64,000 nt of DNA. Origin: Mesorhizobium sp. M1E.F.Ca.ET.045.02.1.1 (GTDB lineage Bacteria; Pseudomonadota; Alphaproteobacteria; Rhizobiales; Rhizobiaceae). The translations under genes and the position numbers were made by a program. The notes under the pieces are model-generated. The model worked only from the letters and a program-made list of their open reading frames with translations. It was not told where the DNA came from and searched no databases. The stretch covers positions 2,108,001-2,172,000 of the forward strand of contig NZ_CP034447.1 in assembly GCF_003952485.1 (NCBI RefSeq), in the 5' to 3' direction. This document shows, piece after piece, positions 53,846 to 63,233 of this stretch (position 1 is its first letter; each line of letters opens with the position of its first letter).

Positions 53846-54616
53846 TCACGCTCCCAAAATGTCGTCGATGAAAGGCAGGTAGCCGGCTGTCAGTCCGGCG
53901 TCGACCGGCACAATCGCGCCAGTTATGCCGGATGCACGGTCGGAGGCAAGGAAAGCCACTGCTTCGGCGACTTCCGACGCATTGACGATGCGGCCGAGTG
54001 GATAGAGCCGCTTCAGCCGGCCGAGGATTTCAGGGTTCTTGGCAAGGCGATGATCCCAGGCGGCCGTTCGGATCGATCCCGGGCAGACGACATTGGCGCG
54101 CACGCCGCTGCGGCCGAGCTCGACGGCGATCGACTTGGCATAGGCGTTGATGCCGGCCTTGGCAGCCGCATAGGCCGGATTGCCGAAATGCGAAATCGCG
54201 TTGACCGAGGAGATGAAGACGACGCTGCCCGCGCCGCTTGCCGCCATCGCCTTGATGATCGGGTCGGCGAAATTCATCACGCCGGTCAGGTTGAGGTCGA
54301 GCTCCTGCTCTATCTTGTCGGCCGTCAGCGCCGTCAACGTCTCGGCGCGCGTCCAGCCGGCGTTGTTGATCAGGACGTCGGGGACGCCGTCCTTGTCGAG
54401 CAGGGTGGGAATCGCGGCTTCGATCGAGGCGCGGTCGAGCAGGTTGAAGACGTGGCGCGAGGCGATATGGGGGCTGGCCAGCGCTTCCGCCGACTGGTCG
54501 CAGCCGACGATGCGCGCGCCACGCTCGGCAAGCAGCGCCACGATCGCCGAGCCGAGGCCGCCGCCGGCGCCGGTGACGACAACGGTCTTACCCTCGAAAT
54601 CGGCCTTCGACACCAC
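53846..54616 (-). CDS. Short-chain dehydrogenase/reductase (SDR)
   Basis: A 256-residue classical SDR. KTVVVTGAGGGLGSAIVALLAERGARIVGCD is the cofactor site, LINNAGWTRAETL the NNAG motif, SVVFISSVNAISHFGNPAYAAAKAGINAYAKSIAVEL the Ser-Tyr-Lys site, and NVVCPGSIRTAAWD the PG motif. The Asp after the second strand suggests NAD+. It probably oxidises a sugar or polyol imported by the linked transporter. The start is GTG at 54614-54616 (GTG GTG TCG AAG) with GGAGGAG upstream. First gene of the minus-strand half of the regulon. Confidence 0.92.
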   Translation of the reverse strand: MVSKADFEGKTVVVTGAGGGLGSAIVALLAERGARIVGCDQSAEALASPHIASRHVFNLLDRASIEAAIPTLLDKDGVPDVLINNAGWTRAETLTALTADKIEQELDLNLTGVMNFADPIIKAMAASGAGSVVFISSVNAISHFGNPAYAAAKAGINAYAKSIAVELGRSGVRANVVCPGSIRTAAWDHRLAKNPEILGRLKRLYPLGRIVNASEVAEAVAFLASDRASGITGAIVPVDAGLTAGYLPFIDDILGA

Positions 54617-54790
54617 GATGCGCGCGCTCCTCCGCAAGCCAGATGGAGGACCAACGCTACTCAACGAAATGTAATTTAGCAACATGATAAACTGCTTGCA
54701 TGGCGACAAATGATCGATAATGTAGGAAAGTCACATAAATCCTGAGCCCGACAGGGCCAGGCGCGAATGCGCATCAATGGGAGAGATCAG
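54617..54790. promoter_or_regulatory. Divergent promoter region of the RpiR regulon
   Basis: A 174-bp gap between the SDR and binding-protein genes that is AT-rich from 54655 to 54750. A small dyad AAAT-GTA-ATTT lies at 54667-54677. It is the natural place for RpiR to bind and for both divergent promoters; exact elements cannot be set. Confidence 0.45.
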
Positions 54791-56020
54791 ATGAGCCTTG
54801 CGAAATGGACTGTCGGCCTGTTGGCCGGAATGAGCATGCTGGCGCTTGCAGCGCCGGCGGATGCGGGCGAGGTGCGCGTCACCGTCGCCGAATACAGCGC
54901 CAAGACCGGCCCCTATTTCGAAGCGGTGAAGAAGGAATTCGAGGCGGCCAATCCCGGCATCACCATCAAATACGAGGTGGTGCCGTGGGACGTGCTTTTG
55001 CAGAAGCTCACCACCGACATCACCGCCGGCACCAATGCGGATCTCTCGATCATCGGAACACGCTGGCTGATCGACTTCGTGCAGCAGGATGTCGCCGAGC
55101 CGCTCGACAGCTACATCACGCCCGAGTTCAAGGACCGCTTCATCGACACTTTCCTTCAGCCCTCGATCATGGAGGGCAAGACCTATGGCCTGCCGATCGC
55201 GGCTTCGGCGCGCGCCATGTATTACAACAAGGAGCTTTTCGAGAAGGCCGGCATCGCCAAGCCGCCGGCGACCTGGACCGAGCTGCAGGAGGATGCGCGC
55301 AAGATCAAGGGGGTCGGCGCCTTCGGCTTCGGCCTGCAGGGCAAGGAGATCGAGACCGACGTCTATTACTACTACGCGATGTGGTCGCAGGGCACCGAGA
55401 TCCTCAACAAGGACGGCACGTCCGGCTTGAGCACGCCGGGCGCGCTCGAGGCCGCCAAGCTCTATAAGTCGATGATCGACGAGGGCCTGACCGAGCCGGG
55501 CGTCACCTCCAACAACCGCGAGGATGTGCAGAACCTGTTCAAGCAGGGCAAGGTCGGCATGATGATCACCGCGCCCTTCCTGTCCAACCAGATCAAGGAA
55601 GAAGCGCCGAAGCTGAAATACGGCGTCGCCGCCATTCCGGCCGGTCCGACCGGCGCGCGCGGCACCTATGGCGTCACCGACTCCATCATCATGTTCAAGA
55701 ATTCCAAGAACAAGGACGAGGCCTGGAAGCTGCTCGACTTCCTGTTCACCAAGGAGCAGCGCGCCAAGTTCACGCAAGGCGAAGGCTTCCTGCCGGTGAA
55801 CAAGGAAGAGGCGAAGATGGACTATTACGTCAACAACGCCGACCTTGCCGCCTTCACCGCTCTGCTGCCCGACGCCCGCTTCGCGCCGGTCATCCCGGGC
55901 TGGGAAGAGATCGCCCAGATCACTTCCGACGCCATGCAGAAGATCTATCTCGGCAGCGCCGAGCCGGAAGCCGCCTTGAAGGAGGCCGCCGCCAAGGCCA
56001 ATGGCGTGCTGAAGAAATAG
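54791..56020 (+). CDS. ABC transporter substrate-binding protein (family 1)
   Basis: A 409-residue extracellular sugar-binding protein. The signal peptide is [21 protein letters not shown]. The mature part starts [85 protein letters not shown] and [21 protein letters not shown] are typical blocks of the maltose/glycerol-phosphate-type cluster. The ligand is unknown. ATG at 54791 with GGGAGAG upstream. A 200-bp palindromic element separates it from the permease genes. Confidence 0.94.
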   Translation: MSLAKWTVGLLAGMSMLALAAPADAGEVRVTVAEYSAKTGPYFEAVKKEFEAANPGITIKYEVVPWDVLLQKLTTDITAGTNADLSIIGTRWLIDFVQQDVAEPLDSYITPEFKDRFIDTFLQPSIMEGKTYGLPIAASARAMYYNKELFEKAGIAKPPATWTELQEDARKIKGVGAFGFGLQGKEIETDVYYYYAMWSQGTEILNKDGTSGLSTPGALEAAKLYKSMIDEGLTEPGVTSNNREDVQNLFKQGKVGMMITAPFLSNQIKEEAPKLKYGVAAIPAGPTGARGTYGVTDSIIMFKNSKNKDEAWKLLDFLFTKEQRAKFTQGEGFLPVNKEEAKMDYYVNNADLAAFTALLPDARFAPVIPGWEEIAQITSDAMQKIYLGSAEPEAALKEAAAKANGVLKK

Positions 56021-56134
56021 GGCGTATCTCCCTGCGCCCCGTGGCGCGCCCCACCCCGTCGGGGCGCGCCACATCCTTTCCGGTCTTCAGCAGAAAGACA
56101 GAATCGTCGATGTCAGCGCCGCCCCAGCCAGCCT

Positions 56135-56333
56135 CCTTCCTCTCCCTCCGGAGGGGGGAGAGGTGGCTCGGCGAAGCCCAGACGGAGTGGGGGAACCACC
56201 TGGCAACCGCCGCGAACGGACATACGAGGGACGCAAGGCGCAAGCATCGCTTCGCCTTGCGCCCAAGGATCGACCCCCGCTCCGTCGAGCTTCGCTCGAC
56301 ACCTCTCCCCCGATCGACGGGGGAGAGGAAGGG
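56135..56333. repeat. Mosaic palindromic element, class II (copy E), inside the importer operon
   Basis: The same design as copy D: CCTCTCCCTCCGGAGGGGGG on the left, GATCGACGGGGGAGAGGAAGG on the right, and an interior with GAACCACCTGGCAACCGC and AAGGCGCAAG as in D. It lies between the binding-protein gene and the first permease gene. Confidence 0.85.
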
Positions 56334-56405
56334 CCCTCTTCCGCAACTGCCGCAGAGGACAGGCAGGCAGGTGAGGGGCAGCGCCAACGCTGGCCTGGAA
56401 TTCAA

Positions 56406-57341
56406 ATGCGGGGACGTGCCTTGAGCACCAATGCCACTGCTGTCTACTCCCAAAGCGGTACAAGCCAGCCGATGCAAAGCCGGATCCTGCCTTACCTGCT
56501 GACTTTGCCCAGCCTGCTCTTGGCAGCAGTGGTTATCTTCTGGCCGGTCTGGGACCTGGTGCAGATCTCGACGCATGAGGTGAATCGCTTCGGCCAGTTG
56601 CGCGACTTCAGCGGCCTGGCCAATTTCTCGGCGCTTGCCGCCGATCCCGACTTTGTCGCGGCGCTCTGGCGCACCGGCCTATGGACCGTGCTTGTGGTCG
56701 GCGGCGCGCTGCTGTTGTCGATCCCCGTGGCGATCATCCTCAATACCGACTTCTACGGGCGCGGCCTCGCCCGCGTCATCATCATGCTGCCCTGGGCGGT
56801 GTCGCTCACCATGACGGCAGTGGTCTGGCGCTGGGCGCTCAACGGCGAGAGCGGCATGCTCAACTCGGCGCTGATGAAGCTCGGCATCATCAGCCAGAAC
56901 ATCCAGTGGCTGGCGAGCGCCGAGACCGCATTCCCGATGCAGGTGCTGATCGGCATCCTGGTGACGGTGCCGTTCACCACCACGATCTTCCTCGGCGGCC
57001 TGTCCTCGATCCCCGACGATCTCTATGAGGCCGCCGCGCTGGAAGGCGCAACGCCCTTCCAGCAGTTTTGCGAGATCACCTTTCCGCTCCTGAAACCCTT
57101 CATAAACATCGCGATCGTGCTCAACACCATCTACGTGTTCAACTCCTTCCCGATCATCTGGGTGATGACACAGGGCGGGCCGGCGAACTCCACCGATATC
57201 CTGGTCACGCATCTCTACAAGCTCGCCTTCCGCATCGGCAAACTGGGCGAAGCGTCAGCGGTGTCGCTGGTGATGTTCATCATCCTGCTCGTCTTCACAA
57301 TGATCTATGTGCGGCTGGCCATGCGGGAGCAGCGGGCATGA
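56406..57341 (+). CDS. Sugar ABC transporter permease (UgpA/MalF type)
   Basis: A 311-residue membrane protein with six helices. The EAA loop [25 protein letters not shown] contacts the ATPase. Helix 1 is [23 protein letters not shown]. The ATG at 56406 is a plausible start, and a TTG at 56421 with GGGGAC upstream is an alternative. The gene begins shortly after palindromic copy E. Its stop overlaps the next ATG (ATGA). Confidence 0.9.
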   Translation: MRGRALSTNATAVYSQSGTSQPMQSRILPYLLTLPSLLLAAVVIFWPVWDLVQISTHEVNRFGQLRDFSGLANFSALAADPDFVAALWRTGLWTVLVVGGALLLSIPVAIILNTDFYGRGLARVIIMLPWAVSLTMTAVVWRWALNGESGMLNSALMKLGIISQNIQWLASAETAFPMQVLIGILVTVPFTTTIFLGGLSSIPDDLYEAAALEGATPFQQFCEITFPLLKPFINIAIVLNTIYVFNSFPIIWVMTQGGPANSTDILVTHLYKLAFRIGKLGEASAVSLVMFIILLVFTMIYVRLAMREQRA

Positions 57342-58165
57342 GGAACGGCAAGCTCAAACGAACGATCATCGCCTGGCTGCTGCTTGCGCCACTGATCGTG
57401 GTGACGATCTTTCCCTTCGCGGTGATGTTCCTGACAGCGGTCAAGCCGCGGCCGGAAGTGCTTTCGCCCACCTGGTGGCCGAGCGAGTTCCGCTGGTCGA
57501 ATTTCGCCGACATGTGGGTGGCGACCGGCTTCGGCCAGGCGCTCCTCAACTCGCTCTATGTCTCGGCGCTGGCGACAATCGGCGCTATCCTGATCTCCGT
57601 GCCGGCGGCCTACGCCATGTCGCGGTTTCGTTTTGCCGGCTACGGCGCCTTCCGCCAGTTCCTTCTGATCTCCCAGATGATCTCGCCGATCGTGCTGGTG
57701 CTCGGCCTGTTCCGGCTGATGGCCGCCTGGGGTCTGGTCGAGAGCACGACCGCGCTCGGCTTCATCTACATGGCCTTCAACGTCGCCTTCACCGTGTGGA
57801 TGCTGCAGAGCTATTTCGACACCATCCCGCGCGACCTCGAGGAAGCGGCCTGGATGGAAGGCGCAGGTCGCTGGCTGACCCTGCGAAAAGTGTTCCTGCC
57901 GCTCTGCCTGCCGGCGATCGCGGTGACGGCGATCTTCACCTTTATCAACGCCTGGAACGAGTTCGTCGTGGCGCTCACCATGCTGCGCAGCCAGGAAAGC
58001 TATACGCTGCCGATCCAGGTGTTCTCGCTGGTCGCCGGCCGCTACACGATCGAATGGCACCATGTCATGGCGGCCACGCTGCTGGCCACCTTGCCGGTGG
58101 CGATCCTGTTCATCTGGCTGCAACGCTATCTCGTCCGGGGCTTGGCGCTCGGGGCCGTAAAATAG
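57338..58165 (+). CDS. Sugar ABC transporter permease (UgpE/MalG type)
   Basis: A 275-residue membrane protein with six helices. [26 protein letters not shown] opens the protein. The EAA loop is [28 protein letters not shown], and [15 protein letters not shown] is a hallmark of the class. It starts inside the end of the MalF-type gene (4-bp overlap). It forms the channel with that gene product and is energised by the UgpC-like ATPase encoded on the other strand. Confidence 0.93.
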   Translation: MRNGKLKRTIIAWLLLAPLIVVTIFPFAVMFLTAVKPRPEVLSPTWWPSEFRWSNFADMWVATGFGQALLNSLYVSALATIGAILISVPAAYAMSRFRFAGYGAFRQFLLISQMISPIVLVLGLFRLMAAWGLVESTTALGFIYMAFNVAFTVWMLQSYFDTIPRDLEEAAWMEGAGRWLTLRKVFLPLCLPAIAVTAIFTFINAWNEFVVALTMLRSQESYTLPIQVFSLVAGRYTIEWHHVMAATLLATLPVAILFIWLQRYLVRGLALGAVK

Positions 58166-58188
58166 CTGTCATTGTCCATGGAGTTTTG

Positions 58189-59661
58189 ATGCGCATCTTC
58201 ACCGCCTCGCTGGCGACGGAAACCAACACCTTCTCGCCGGTGCCGACCGACCGGGCCTCGTTCGAGATGGCCTTCTACGCTGGTCCGGGCAAGCATCCGG
58301 AGACGCCGACGCTCTGCTCCTCGCCGATCGTCGCGCTGCGCCGCCGCGCGGCAGGCGAGGGCCTGACCGTCATCGAGGGCACCGCCACCTGGGCGGAGCC
58401 CGGCGGTCTGGTGCAGCGGCAGACTTTCGAGGCGCTGCGCGACGAGATCCTCGATCAGTTGAAGGCGGCCCTTCCGGTCGACGCGGTGATCCTCGGCCTG
58501 CACGGCGCTATGGTGGCGCAAGGCTATGACGACTGCGAGGGCGATCTGCTGGAGCGCGTGCGCGCGATCGTCGGCCCGAAGGTGGTGATCGCCTCGGAGT
58601 TCGATCCGCACAGCCATTTGACGCCGAAGCGCGTCGCGGCATCCGACATCATGGCCTATTTCCTCGAATTCCCGCACACCGATTTCTACGAGCGCGGCGA
58701 GCATGTCGTCGAGCTCGGCCTGGCGGCGGCGCGCGGCGAGATCAAGCCGGTGATCTCGACCTTCGACTGCCGCATGATCCAGGTGCTGCCGACGAGCCGC
58801 GAGCCGATGCGTTCGTTCGTCGACAAAATCAAGGCGCTGCACGGCAAGGACGGCGTGCTGTCGGTCTCGGTCATCCATGGCTTCATGGCCGCCGACGTGC
58901 CGGAGATGGGAACGCGCATCCTGGTCGTCACCGACAACGACAAGGCAAAGGGCGACCGTCTCGCGGAGACGCTGGGGCGCGAGCTCTACACCCTGCGCGA
59001 GAAGACCGCGATGACGATGCTTTCCGCCGCCGCCGGCATCGAGCGGGCGCTTGCCGTGCGCGCTGAAAGACAAGACAAGCCGGCGGTCATCGCCGACATA
59101 TGGGACAACCCCGGCGGCGGCGTGCCGGGCGACGGCACCATCGTGCTGCGCGAATTGTTGGCGCGCGGCGTCGACAAGGTCGGCGTCGCGACGATCTGGG
59201 ACCCCATCGCGGTGACTTTCTGCCATGCCGCGGGTGAGGGCGCGGTCATCGACCTGCGTTTCGGCGGCAAGGCCGGTCCCCAGGCCGGCGAGCCCATAGA
59301 CGCGCGCGTCACAGTGTTGAAGGCCGTCGGCGAAGGCTGGCAGAGTTTCGGGCCGAGCCGGGTGACGCTGGGGCCGTCAGCGGTGGTTCGCATCGAAGGC
59401 ACCGAGGTCGACGTCATCCTCAACACCAACCGCACCCAGACCTTCGAGCCGGATATTTTTTCCAACATCGGCATCGATCCGCTGTCGAAAGACATCCTGC
59501 TGGTCAAGTCGACCAACCATTTCTACGCCGGCTTCGCGCCGATCGCCGCCGAGATCATCTATGTCACGGCGCCGAGCTCCTATCCGAGCAATCCGGCGAA
59601 GACGGATTATAAGAAGCTGAAGCGGCCGATCTGGCCGAGAGTGGCGGATCCGTGGAGCTGA
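58189..59661 (+). CDS. M81 family metallopeptidase (MlrC-like)
   Basis: A 490-residue enzyme of the M81/MlrC family (microcystin-degradation C homologues). It opens RIFTASLATETNTFSPVPTD. The metal ligands include EFDPHSHLTPK, and DAVILGLHGAMVAQGYDDCEGDLLERV is also diagnostic. DIWDNPGGGVPGDGTIVLRELL marks the C-terminal part. The true substrate of chromosomal M81 proteins is not known. Its position as last gene of an importer operon (23 bp after the permease) suggests it acts on the imported compound. ATG at 58189 with GGAG upstream. Confidence 0.92.
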   Translation: MRIFTASLATETNTFSPVPTDRASFEMAFYAGPGKHPETPTLCSSPIVALRRRAAGEGLTVIEGTATWAEPGGLVQRQTFEALRDEILDQLKAALPVDAVILGLHGAMVAQGYDDCEGDLLERVRAIVGPKVVIASEFDPHSHLTPKRVAASDIMAYFLEFPHTDFYERGEHVVELGLAAARGEIKPVISTFDCRMIQVLPTSREPMRSFVDKIKALHGKDGVLSVSVIHGFMAADVPEMGTRILVVTDNDKAKGDRLAETLGRELYTLREKTAMTMLSAAAGIERALAVRAERQDKPAVIADIWDNPGGGVPGDGTIVLRELLARGVDKVGVATIWDPIAVTFCHAAGEGAVIDLRFGGKAGPQAGEPIDARVTVLKAVGEGWQSFGPSRVTLGPSAVVRIEGTEVDVILNTNRTQTFEPDIFSNIGIDPLSKDILLVKSTNHFYAGFAPIAAEIIYVTAPSSYPSNPAKTDYKKLKRPIWPRVADPWS

Positions 59662-59665
59662 TAAG

Positions 59666-59822
59666 TCTCCCCCCTTGAGGGGGAGATGTCGCCGAAGGCG
59701 ACAGAGGGGGTCGCCTCAACTGCCGCGACGCCCCGCAGTGGCGAGGGAGGAGGTCGGCACTCTACGCGCAGCGACCCCCTCTGGCCGCTTCGCGGCCATC
59801 TCCCCCTCAAGGGGGGAGATTT
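59666..59822. repeat. Mosaic palindromic intergenic element (copy F)
   Basis: TCTCCCCCCTTGAGGGGGAGA and TCTCCCCCTCAAGGGGGGAGA are the outer arms, and CAGAGGGGGTCG/CGACCCCCTCTG form inner arms. A GAAGGCGAC-type and a GCTTCGCGGCC-type segment fill the halves. It lies between the convergent M81 and M3 peptidase genes, whose stop codons flank it closely. Confidence 0.85.
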
Positions 59823-59829
59823 GCAGGCG

Positions 59830-61884
59830 CTACACCAACCCTCTTTTCACCATCATCGCCTCGGGCGACGGCATCTTTCCGCGAAACGCCGTGTAGAGCT
59901 CTTCGGGATCCTTCGAACCGCCGGCGGCGTAGATGTTCTTCCTCAGCCGCTCAGCGAGTTCGGGATTGAAGGCATCGCCGGTTTCCTCGAAGGCCGAGAA
60001 GGCGTCGGCGTCGAGCACTTCCGACCACATGTAGGAATAGTAGCCGGCTGAATAACCATCGCCCGAAAAGACATGGCCGAAATGCGGGGTGCGGTGGCGC
60101 ATCGCGATGGTGTCGGGCATGGCGAGCTTCTCGAGCGTTTCGGCCTCGTATCGAAGCGGCTCAGCCGGCGCGTCCGGACACGCGTGGTAAGCCATGTCGA
60201 TCAGAGCCGAGGCGGTGAATTCGACCGTGGCGAAGCCGGCGCCGAAAGTGCGGGCGGCAAGCATCTTGTCGAGCAGGTCTTTCGGCATCGGCTTGCCGGT
60301 CTTGACGTGCAGCGCGTGCTTTTCCAGCACCGCCGGCACCGTCAGCCAATGCTCGTAAAGCTGTGAGGGGAGTTCGACAAAGTCGCGGCTCACCGAGGTT
60401 CCGGAGACTGATGGCCAGGTGACGTCGGTCAGCATGCCGTGCAGCGCATGGCCGAATTCGTGGAACAGCGTCTTTGCCTCGTCGACCGACAGCAGCGCCG
60501 CCTCGCCGGCCGGCGGCTTGGCGAAGTTCATGATGTTGTAGATCACCGGCTTGGCGCCCGGCCCAAGCTTGTAGCCGGATTTCAGCGCGCTCATCCAGGC
60601 GCCGGAGCGCTTTGACGGCCGCGCGAAATAGTCGGCCAGGAACAGGCCGCGCTCGCCGCCGTCGGCATTCTTCACCACAAAGACGCGCGCGTCGGGATGC
60701 CAGGCCGCGATGCCCTTCTTCTCCTCGAAGCTGATGCCGAACAGGCGCGTGGCGACGTCGAAGCAGGCGTCGATGACGCGATCGAGCTGCAAATAGGGCT
60801 TCAATTCGGCCTCGTCGAAGGCGAATTTCTCGGCGCGCAGCTTCTCCTGATAGAAGCGCCAGTCCCACGCCGCGAATGTCTCGTTGCTGCCGGCTTCCGT
60901 TGCCAGCCGCTCCAGCTCCTTCTGGTCGGTCGCTGCCTTTTTCAGCGCCTTTTCCCAGACAGGGTCGAGTAGGTCGTGCACCGCCTTCGGCGTCTTCGCC
61001 ATCGTGTCATCGAGCTTCAGCGCCGCGAAAGACTCGTAGCCGAGCAATTTGGCCTTCTCGGCGCGCAGTGTCAGCATGTCGCGCACCACATCCGTGTTGT
61101 CGGTGGCGCCGCCATTCTGACCGCGCATCGTGAAGGCGCGGAAGGCTGTCTCGCGCAGGTCGCGGCGCTCGGAAAAGGTCGAGAACGGCTCGTAGATCGA
61201 GCGCGACAGCGTCACCGCATAGCGGCCCTTCTGGCCGCGCATCTCGGCGGCTTCCGCCATGGCGCTCTTCAGGAAATCCGGCAGGCCGGCGAGATCGGCC
61301 TCGTCGAGGAACAGCGCCCAGTCGCGCTCGTCGGCCAGCACGTTCTGGCCGAATTTGGTGCCGAGCGAGGACAGCTCCTCGTTGATGGCGGCGAGCCGCT
61401 TCTTGCCCTCGGCGTCCAGTTTCGCGCCCGACCGGACAAAGCCCTTCCAGGTCTTTTCCAAGACGCGCAGCGTTTCCGGATCGAGCTCCAGGCTCTCGCG
61501 GCGCTGGTAGAGGTCGTCGATGCGGGCGAACAGCTTCTCGTTCATCGAGATCGCCGAGAAATGCCGCGACATCTTTGGCGAAACCTCGCGCTCCATCGCC
61601 TGGATGGTGTCGTTGGTGTGGGCGCCGGCGCGGCACCAGAAGATCGACGAGACATGGTCCAGCGGCTCGCCGGCAAGCTCAAGTGCTGCCAGCGTGTTGT
61701 CGACGGTCGGCGTCTCGCCGTTGCCGGCGATGGCGTCGATCTCGGCCTGATGCGCCTCCAGCGCCGCGTCGAAGACCAAGCCAAAATCATTGTCGCCGAT
61801 GCGGGAGAAATCCGGCAGGCCGAGTGGCCCTTGCCAAAATGTCAGCGGATGGGCGGCGAGGTCGACGGTCTTTGAAGATGACAT
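59830..61884 (-). CDS. M3 family oligopeptidase (Dcp/OpdA-like)
   Basis: A 684-residue zinc oligopeptidase. The active site is in AKTLFHEFGHALHGMLTDV (HEFGH) with the third ligand glutamate downstream near SRDFVELPSQLYEHW. The catalytic Tyr/His block is SYMWSEVLDADAFSAFEETG with GYSAGYYSY. The helical N-terminal half (residues 30-330) is standard. The family degrades short peptides in the cytoplasm; no signal peptide is seen. ATG at 61882-61884 is chosen (MSSSKTVDLAAHPL). The stop lies 8 bp from palindromic copy F. Confidence 0.94.
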   Translation of the reverse strand: MSSSKTVDLAAHPLTFWQGPLGLPDFSRIGDNDFGLVFDAALEAHQAEIDAIAGNGETPTVDNTLAALELAGEPLDHVSSIFWCRAGAHTNDTIQAMEREVSPKMSRHFSAISMNEKLFARIDDLYQRRESLELDPETLRVLEKTWKGFVRSGAKLDAEGKKRLAAINEELSSLGTKFGQNVLADERDWALFLDEADLAGLPDFLKSAMAEAAEMRGQKGRYAVTLSRSIYEPFSTFSERRDLRETAFRAFTMRGQNGGATDNTDVVRDMLTLRAEKAKLLGYESFAALKLDDTMAKTPKAVHDLLDPVWEKALKKAATDQKELERLATEAGSNETFAAWDWRFYQEKLRAEKFAFDEAELKPYLQLDRVIDACFDVATRLFGISFEEKKGIAAWHPDARVFVVKNADGGERGLFLADYFARPSKRSGAWMSALKSGYKLGPGAKPVIYNIMNFAKPPAGEAALLSVDEAKTLFHEFGHALHGMLTDVTWPSVSGTSVSRDFVELPSQLYEHWLTVPAVLEKHALHVKTGKPMPKDLLDKMLAARTFGAGFATVEFTASALIDMAYHACPDAPAEPLRYEAETLEKLAMPDTIAMRHRTPHFGHVFSGDGYSAGYYSYMWSEVLDADAFSAFEETGDAFNPELAERLRKNIYAAGGSKDPEELYTAFRGKMPSPEAMMVKRGLV

Positions 61885-61962
61885 GAGCAATTCCGGAGGG
61901 CTGAATGAGGCGAGGTGCCTCGGATGTAGGGCGATGCTTCCTGTCGCGCAACAAACTGATTG

Positions 61963-62013
61963 CGCAATTCCGGACGGAAACCGCTATGCGCTTTTCCTGG
62001 AATTGCTTTGTGC
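61963..62013. repeat. Rhizobial hairpin repeat, copy 2
   Basis: GCAATTCCGGACGGAAA and TTTTCCTGGAATTGC are inverted partners around CCGCTATGCGC. This is the 45671 repeat in the opposite orientation. It abuts the stop codon of the NTF2-like gene (62014-62016) and probably terminates that transcript. Confidence 0.75.
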
Positions 62014-62430
62014 TTAGTAAGCGCTGCAGTCCTGCGCGATCGCCGTCTGGGTGCTGGCGGTGATGCGGCCGGCAAGGACGGTGAAGGTCTCGCGCATCAG
62101 CGTGTCGTTTTCCGGGAAGTCGTAGCAGGCGAGCACGGTGGTCTCACCGTTCTCGCTTTTCTCGATTCGGTGGCGGATCGCGGCGCCCGCGACCGCGTCT
62201 TGCCACTGGTCGATCGAGTCGATGAATTCCTGCTTGTTCTGAACGACGCCAAGGTCCTCGAGCGTCATGCGCGCGTCGTCGGCAAGCAGGGCCGACAATT
62301 CGGCGCGGTCGGCGGCGAGCAGCGCCGCATACCAGCGGTCGATGACGGCGCTGTCATCGGCGCGAGCGGCAAGGAGAGAGAACAGCAGCGCGACGGTGGC
62401 AAAGACGGCATGGCGAAAATGACGATGCAT
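62014..62430 (-). CDS. Secreted NTF2/SnoaL-like protein
   Basis: A 138-residue protein with a signal peptide (HAVFATVALLFSLLAARA). A single SnoaL/DUF4440-like cone domain follows (DDSAVIDRWYAALLAADRAELSALLADDARMTL; ITASTQTAIAQDC at the end). Proteins of this fold bind small ligands or act as isomerases; the role here is unknown. It starts 8 bp after the carbonic anhydrase stop on the same strand, so the two may be co-transcribed. Confidence 0.8.
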   Translation of the reverse strand: MHRHFRHAVFATVALLFSLLAARADDSAVIDRWYAALLAADRAELSALLADDARMTLEDLGVVQNKQEFIDSIDQWQDAVAGAAIRHRIEKSENGETTVLACYDFPENDTLMRETFTVLAGRITASTQTAIAQDCSAY

Positions 62431-62437
62431 CCTAGCC

Positions 62438-63082
62438 TCACTCCATTTCCAGCCGCTCGAAATCGCCGGTTTCCTTGTTCATCACCCAGAGCTCGCCGGT
62501 CGAGATGTCGAACCAGGCGCCGTGCAGCGTGAGCCTGCCCTTGCCCTCGAGGATCGAAACGCAGGGAAAGGTCCTGAGATTGGCGATCGAATAGCGGATC
62601 GAGATGCGCTCCAGCGCGGTCTGGCGCTCCGTCGCCGTCATGAAGGTGCTCGCCGTGACGGTTTCGGCAGCCGGCGCGATCAGGCTCATCCATTTGCCGA
62701 TGAAATCGCCGGGCGACAGCGGCGCCGAATTGGTGTCGAGCGCGGCGCGGATGCCGCCGCAGCGGCCATGTCCCATCACCACGATGTTCTTCACCTTCAG
62801 GCTCTGCACGGCGAATTCGAGCGCGGCCGAGGTCGAGTGGTACTCGCCGTCCGGCTCGTAAGGCGGCACCAGGTTGCCAACATTGCGCAGCACGAAGAGC
62901 TCGCCGGGGCCGGCATCGAAGATCGCTTCCGGCGCCGAGCGGGAATCGCAGCAGGCGACGATCATCGTTTCGGGCGCCTGGCCGTCGCGCGCCAACGAGC
63001 GGTAGCGTCCGCTTTCGGCGGGATAGCGGCCGTTCATGAAGTTGCGGTAGCCGGTCAGCAGGTGCTCGGGGAGGTGAGGCAT
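62438..63082 (-). CDS. Beta-class carbonic anhydrase
   Basis: A 214-residue zinc enzyme that interconverts CO2 and bicarbonate. The zinc ligands and dyad are visible as IVACCDSRSAPE (Cys, Asp, Arg) and VVMGHGRCGGIRAAL (His, Cys). FVLRNVGNLVPPYEPDGEYHSTSAALEFAV is the standard family block. Length is typical of clade B. ATG at 63080-63082. Upstream lies a 10-bp inverted repeat (63090-63146). Confidence 0.95.
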   Translation of the reverse strand: MPHLPEHLLTGYRNFMNGRYPAESGRYRSLARDGQAPETMIVACCDSRSAPEAIFDAGPGELFVLRNVGNLVPPYEPDGEYHSTSAALEFAVQSLKVKNIVVMGHGRCGGIRAALDTNSAPLSPGDFIGKWMSLIAPAAETVTASTFMTATERQTALERISIRYSIANLRTFPCVSILEGKGRLTLHGAWFDISTGELWVMNKETGDFERLEME

Positions 63083-63089
63083 GGGCAGC

Positions 63090-63146
63090 TAGAGCCTTTC
63101 CGGGGGGTTGGAGGCGGCAGCTCGTTGCGATCGAAAAAAGGCTCTA
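63090..63146. repeat. Hairpin repeat TAGAGCCTTT/AAAGGCTCTA
   Basis: TAGAGCCTTT (63090-63099) and AAAGGCTCTA (63137-63146) are a perfect 10-bp inverted repeat with a 37-nt loop, just upstream of the carbonic anhydrase start. The CTAGAGC end recalls the 45671 repeat family. Confidence 0.65.
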
Positions 63147-63233
63147 ACGGCAAAAGCCGGTCGCGAGCAATGCCGAATTGCGGATGGCAGCGTCGCAAAC
63201 GCATGCCGCCAAAGCCGCGCAGCCGATCTTGCC

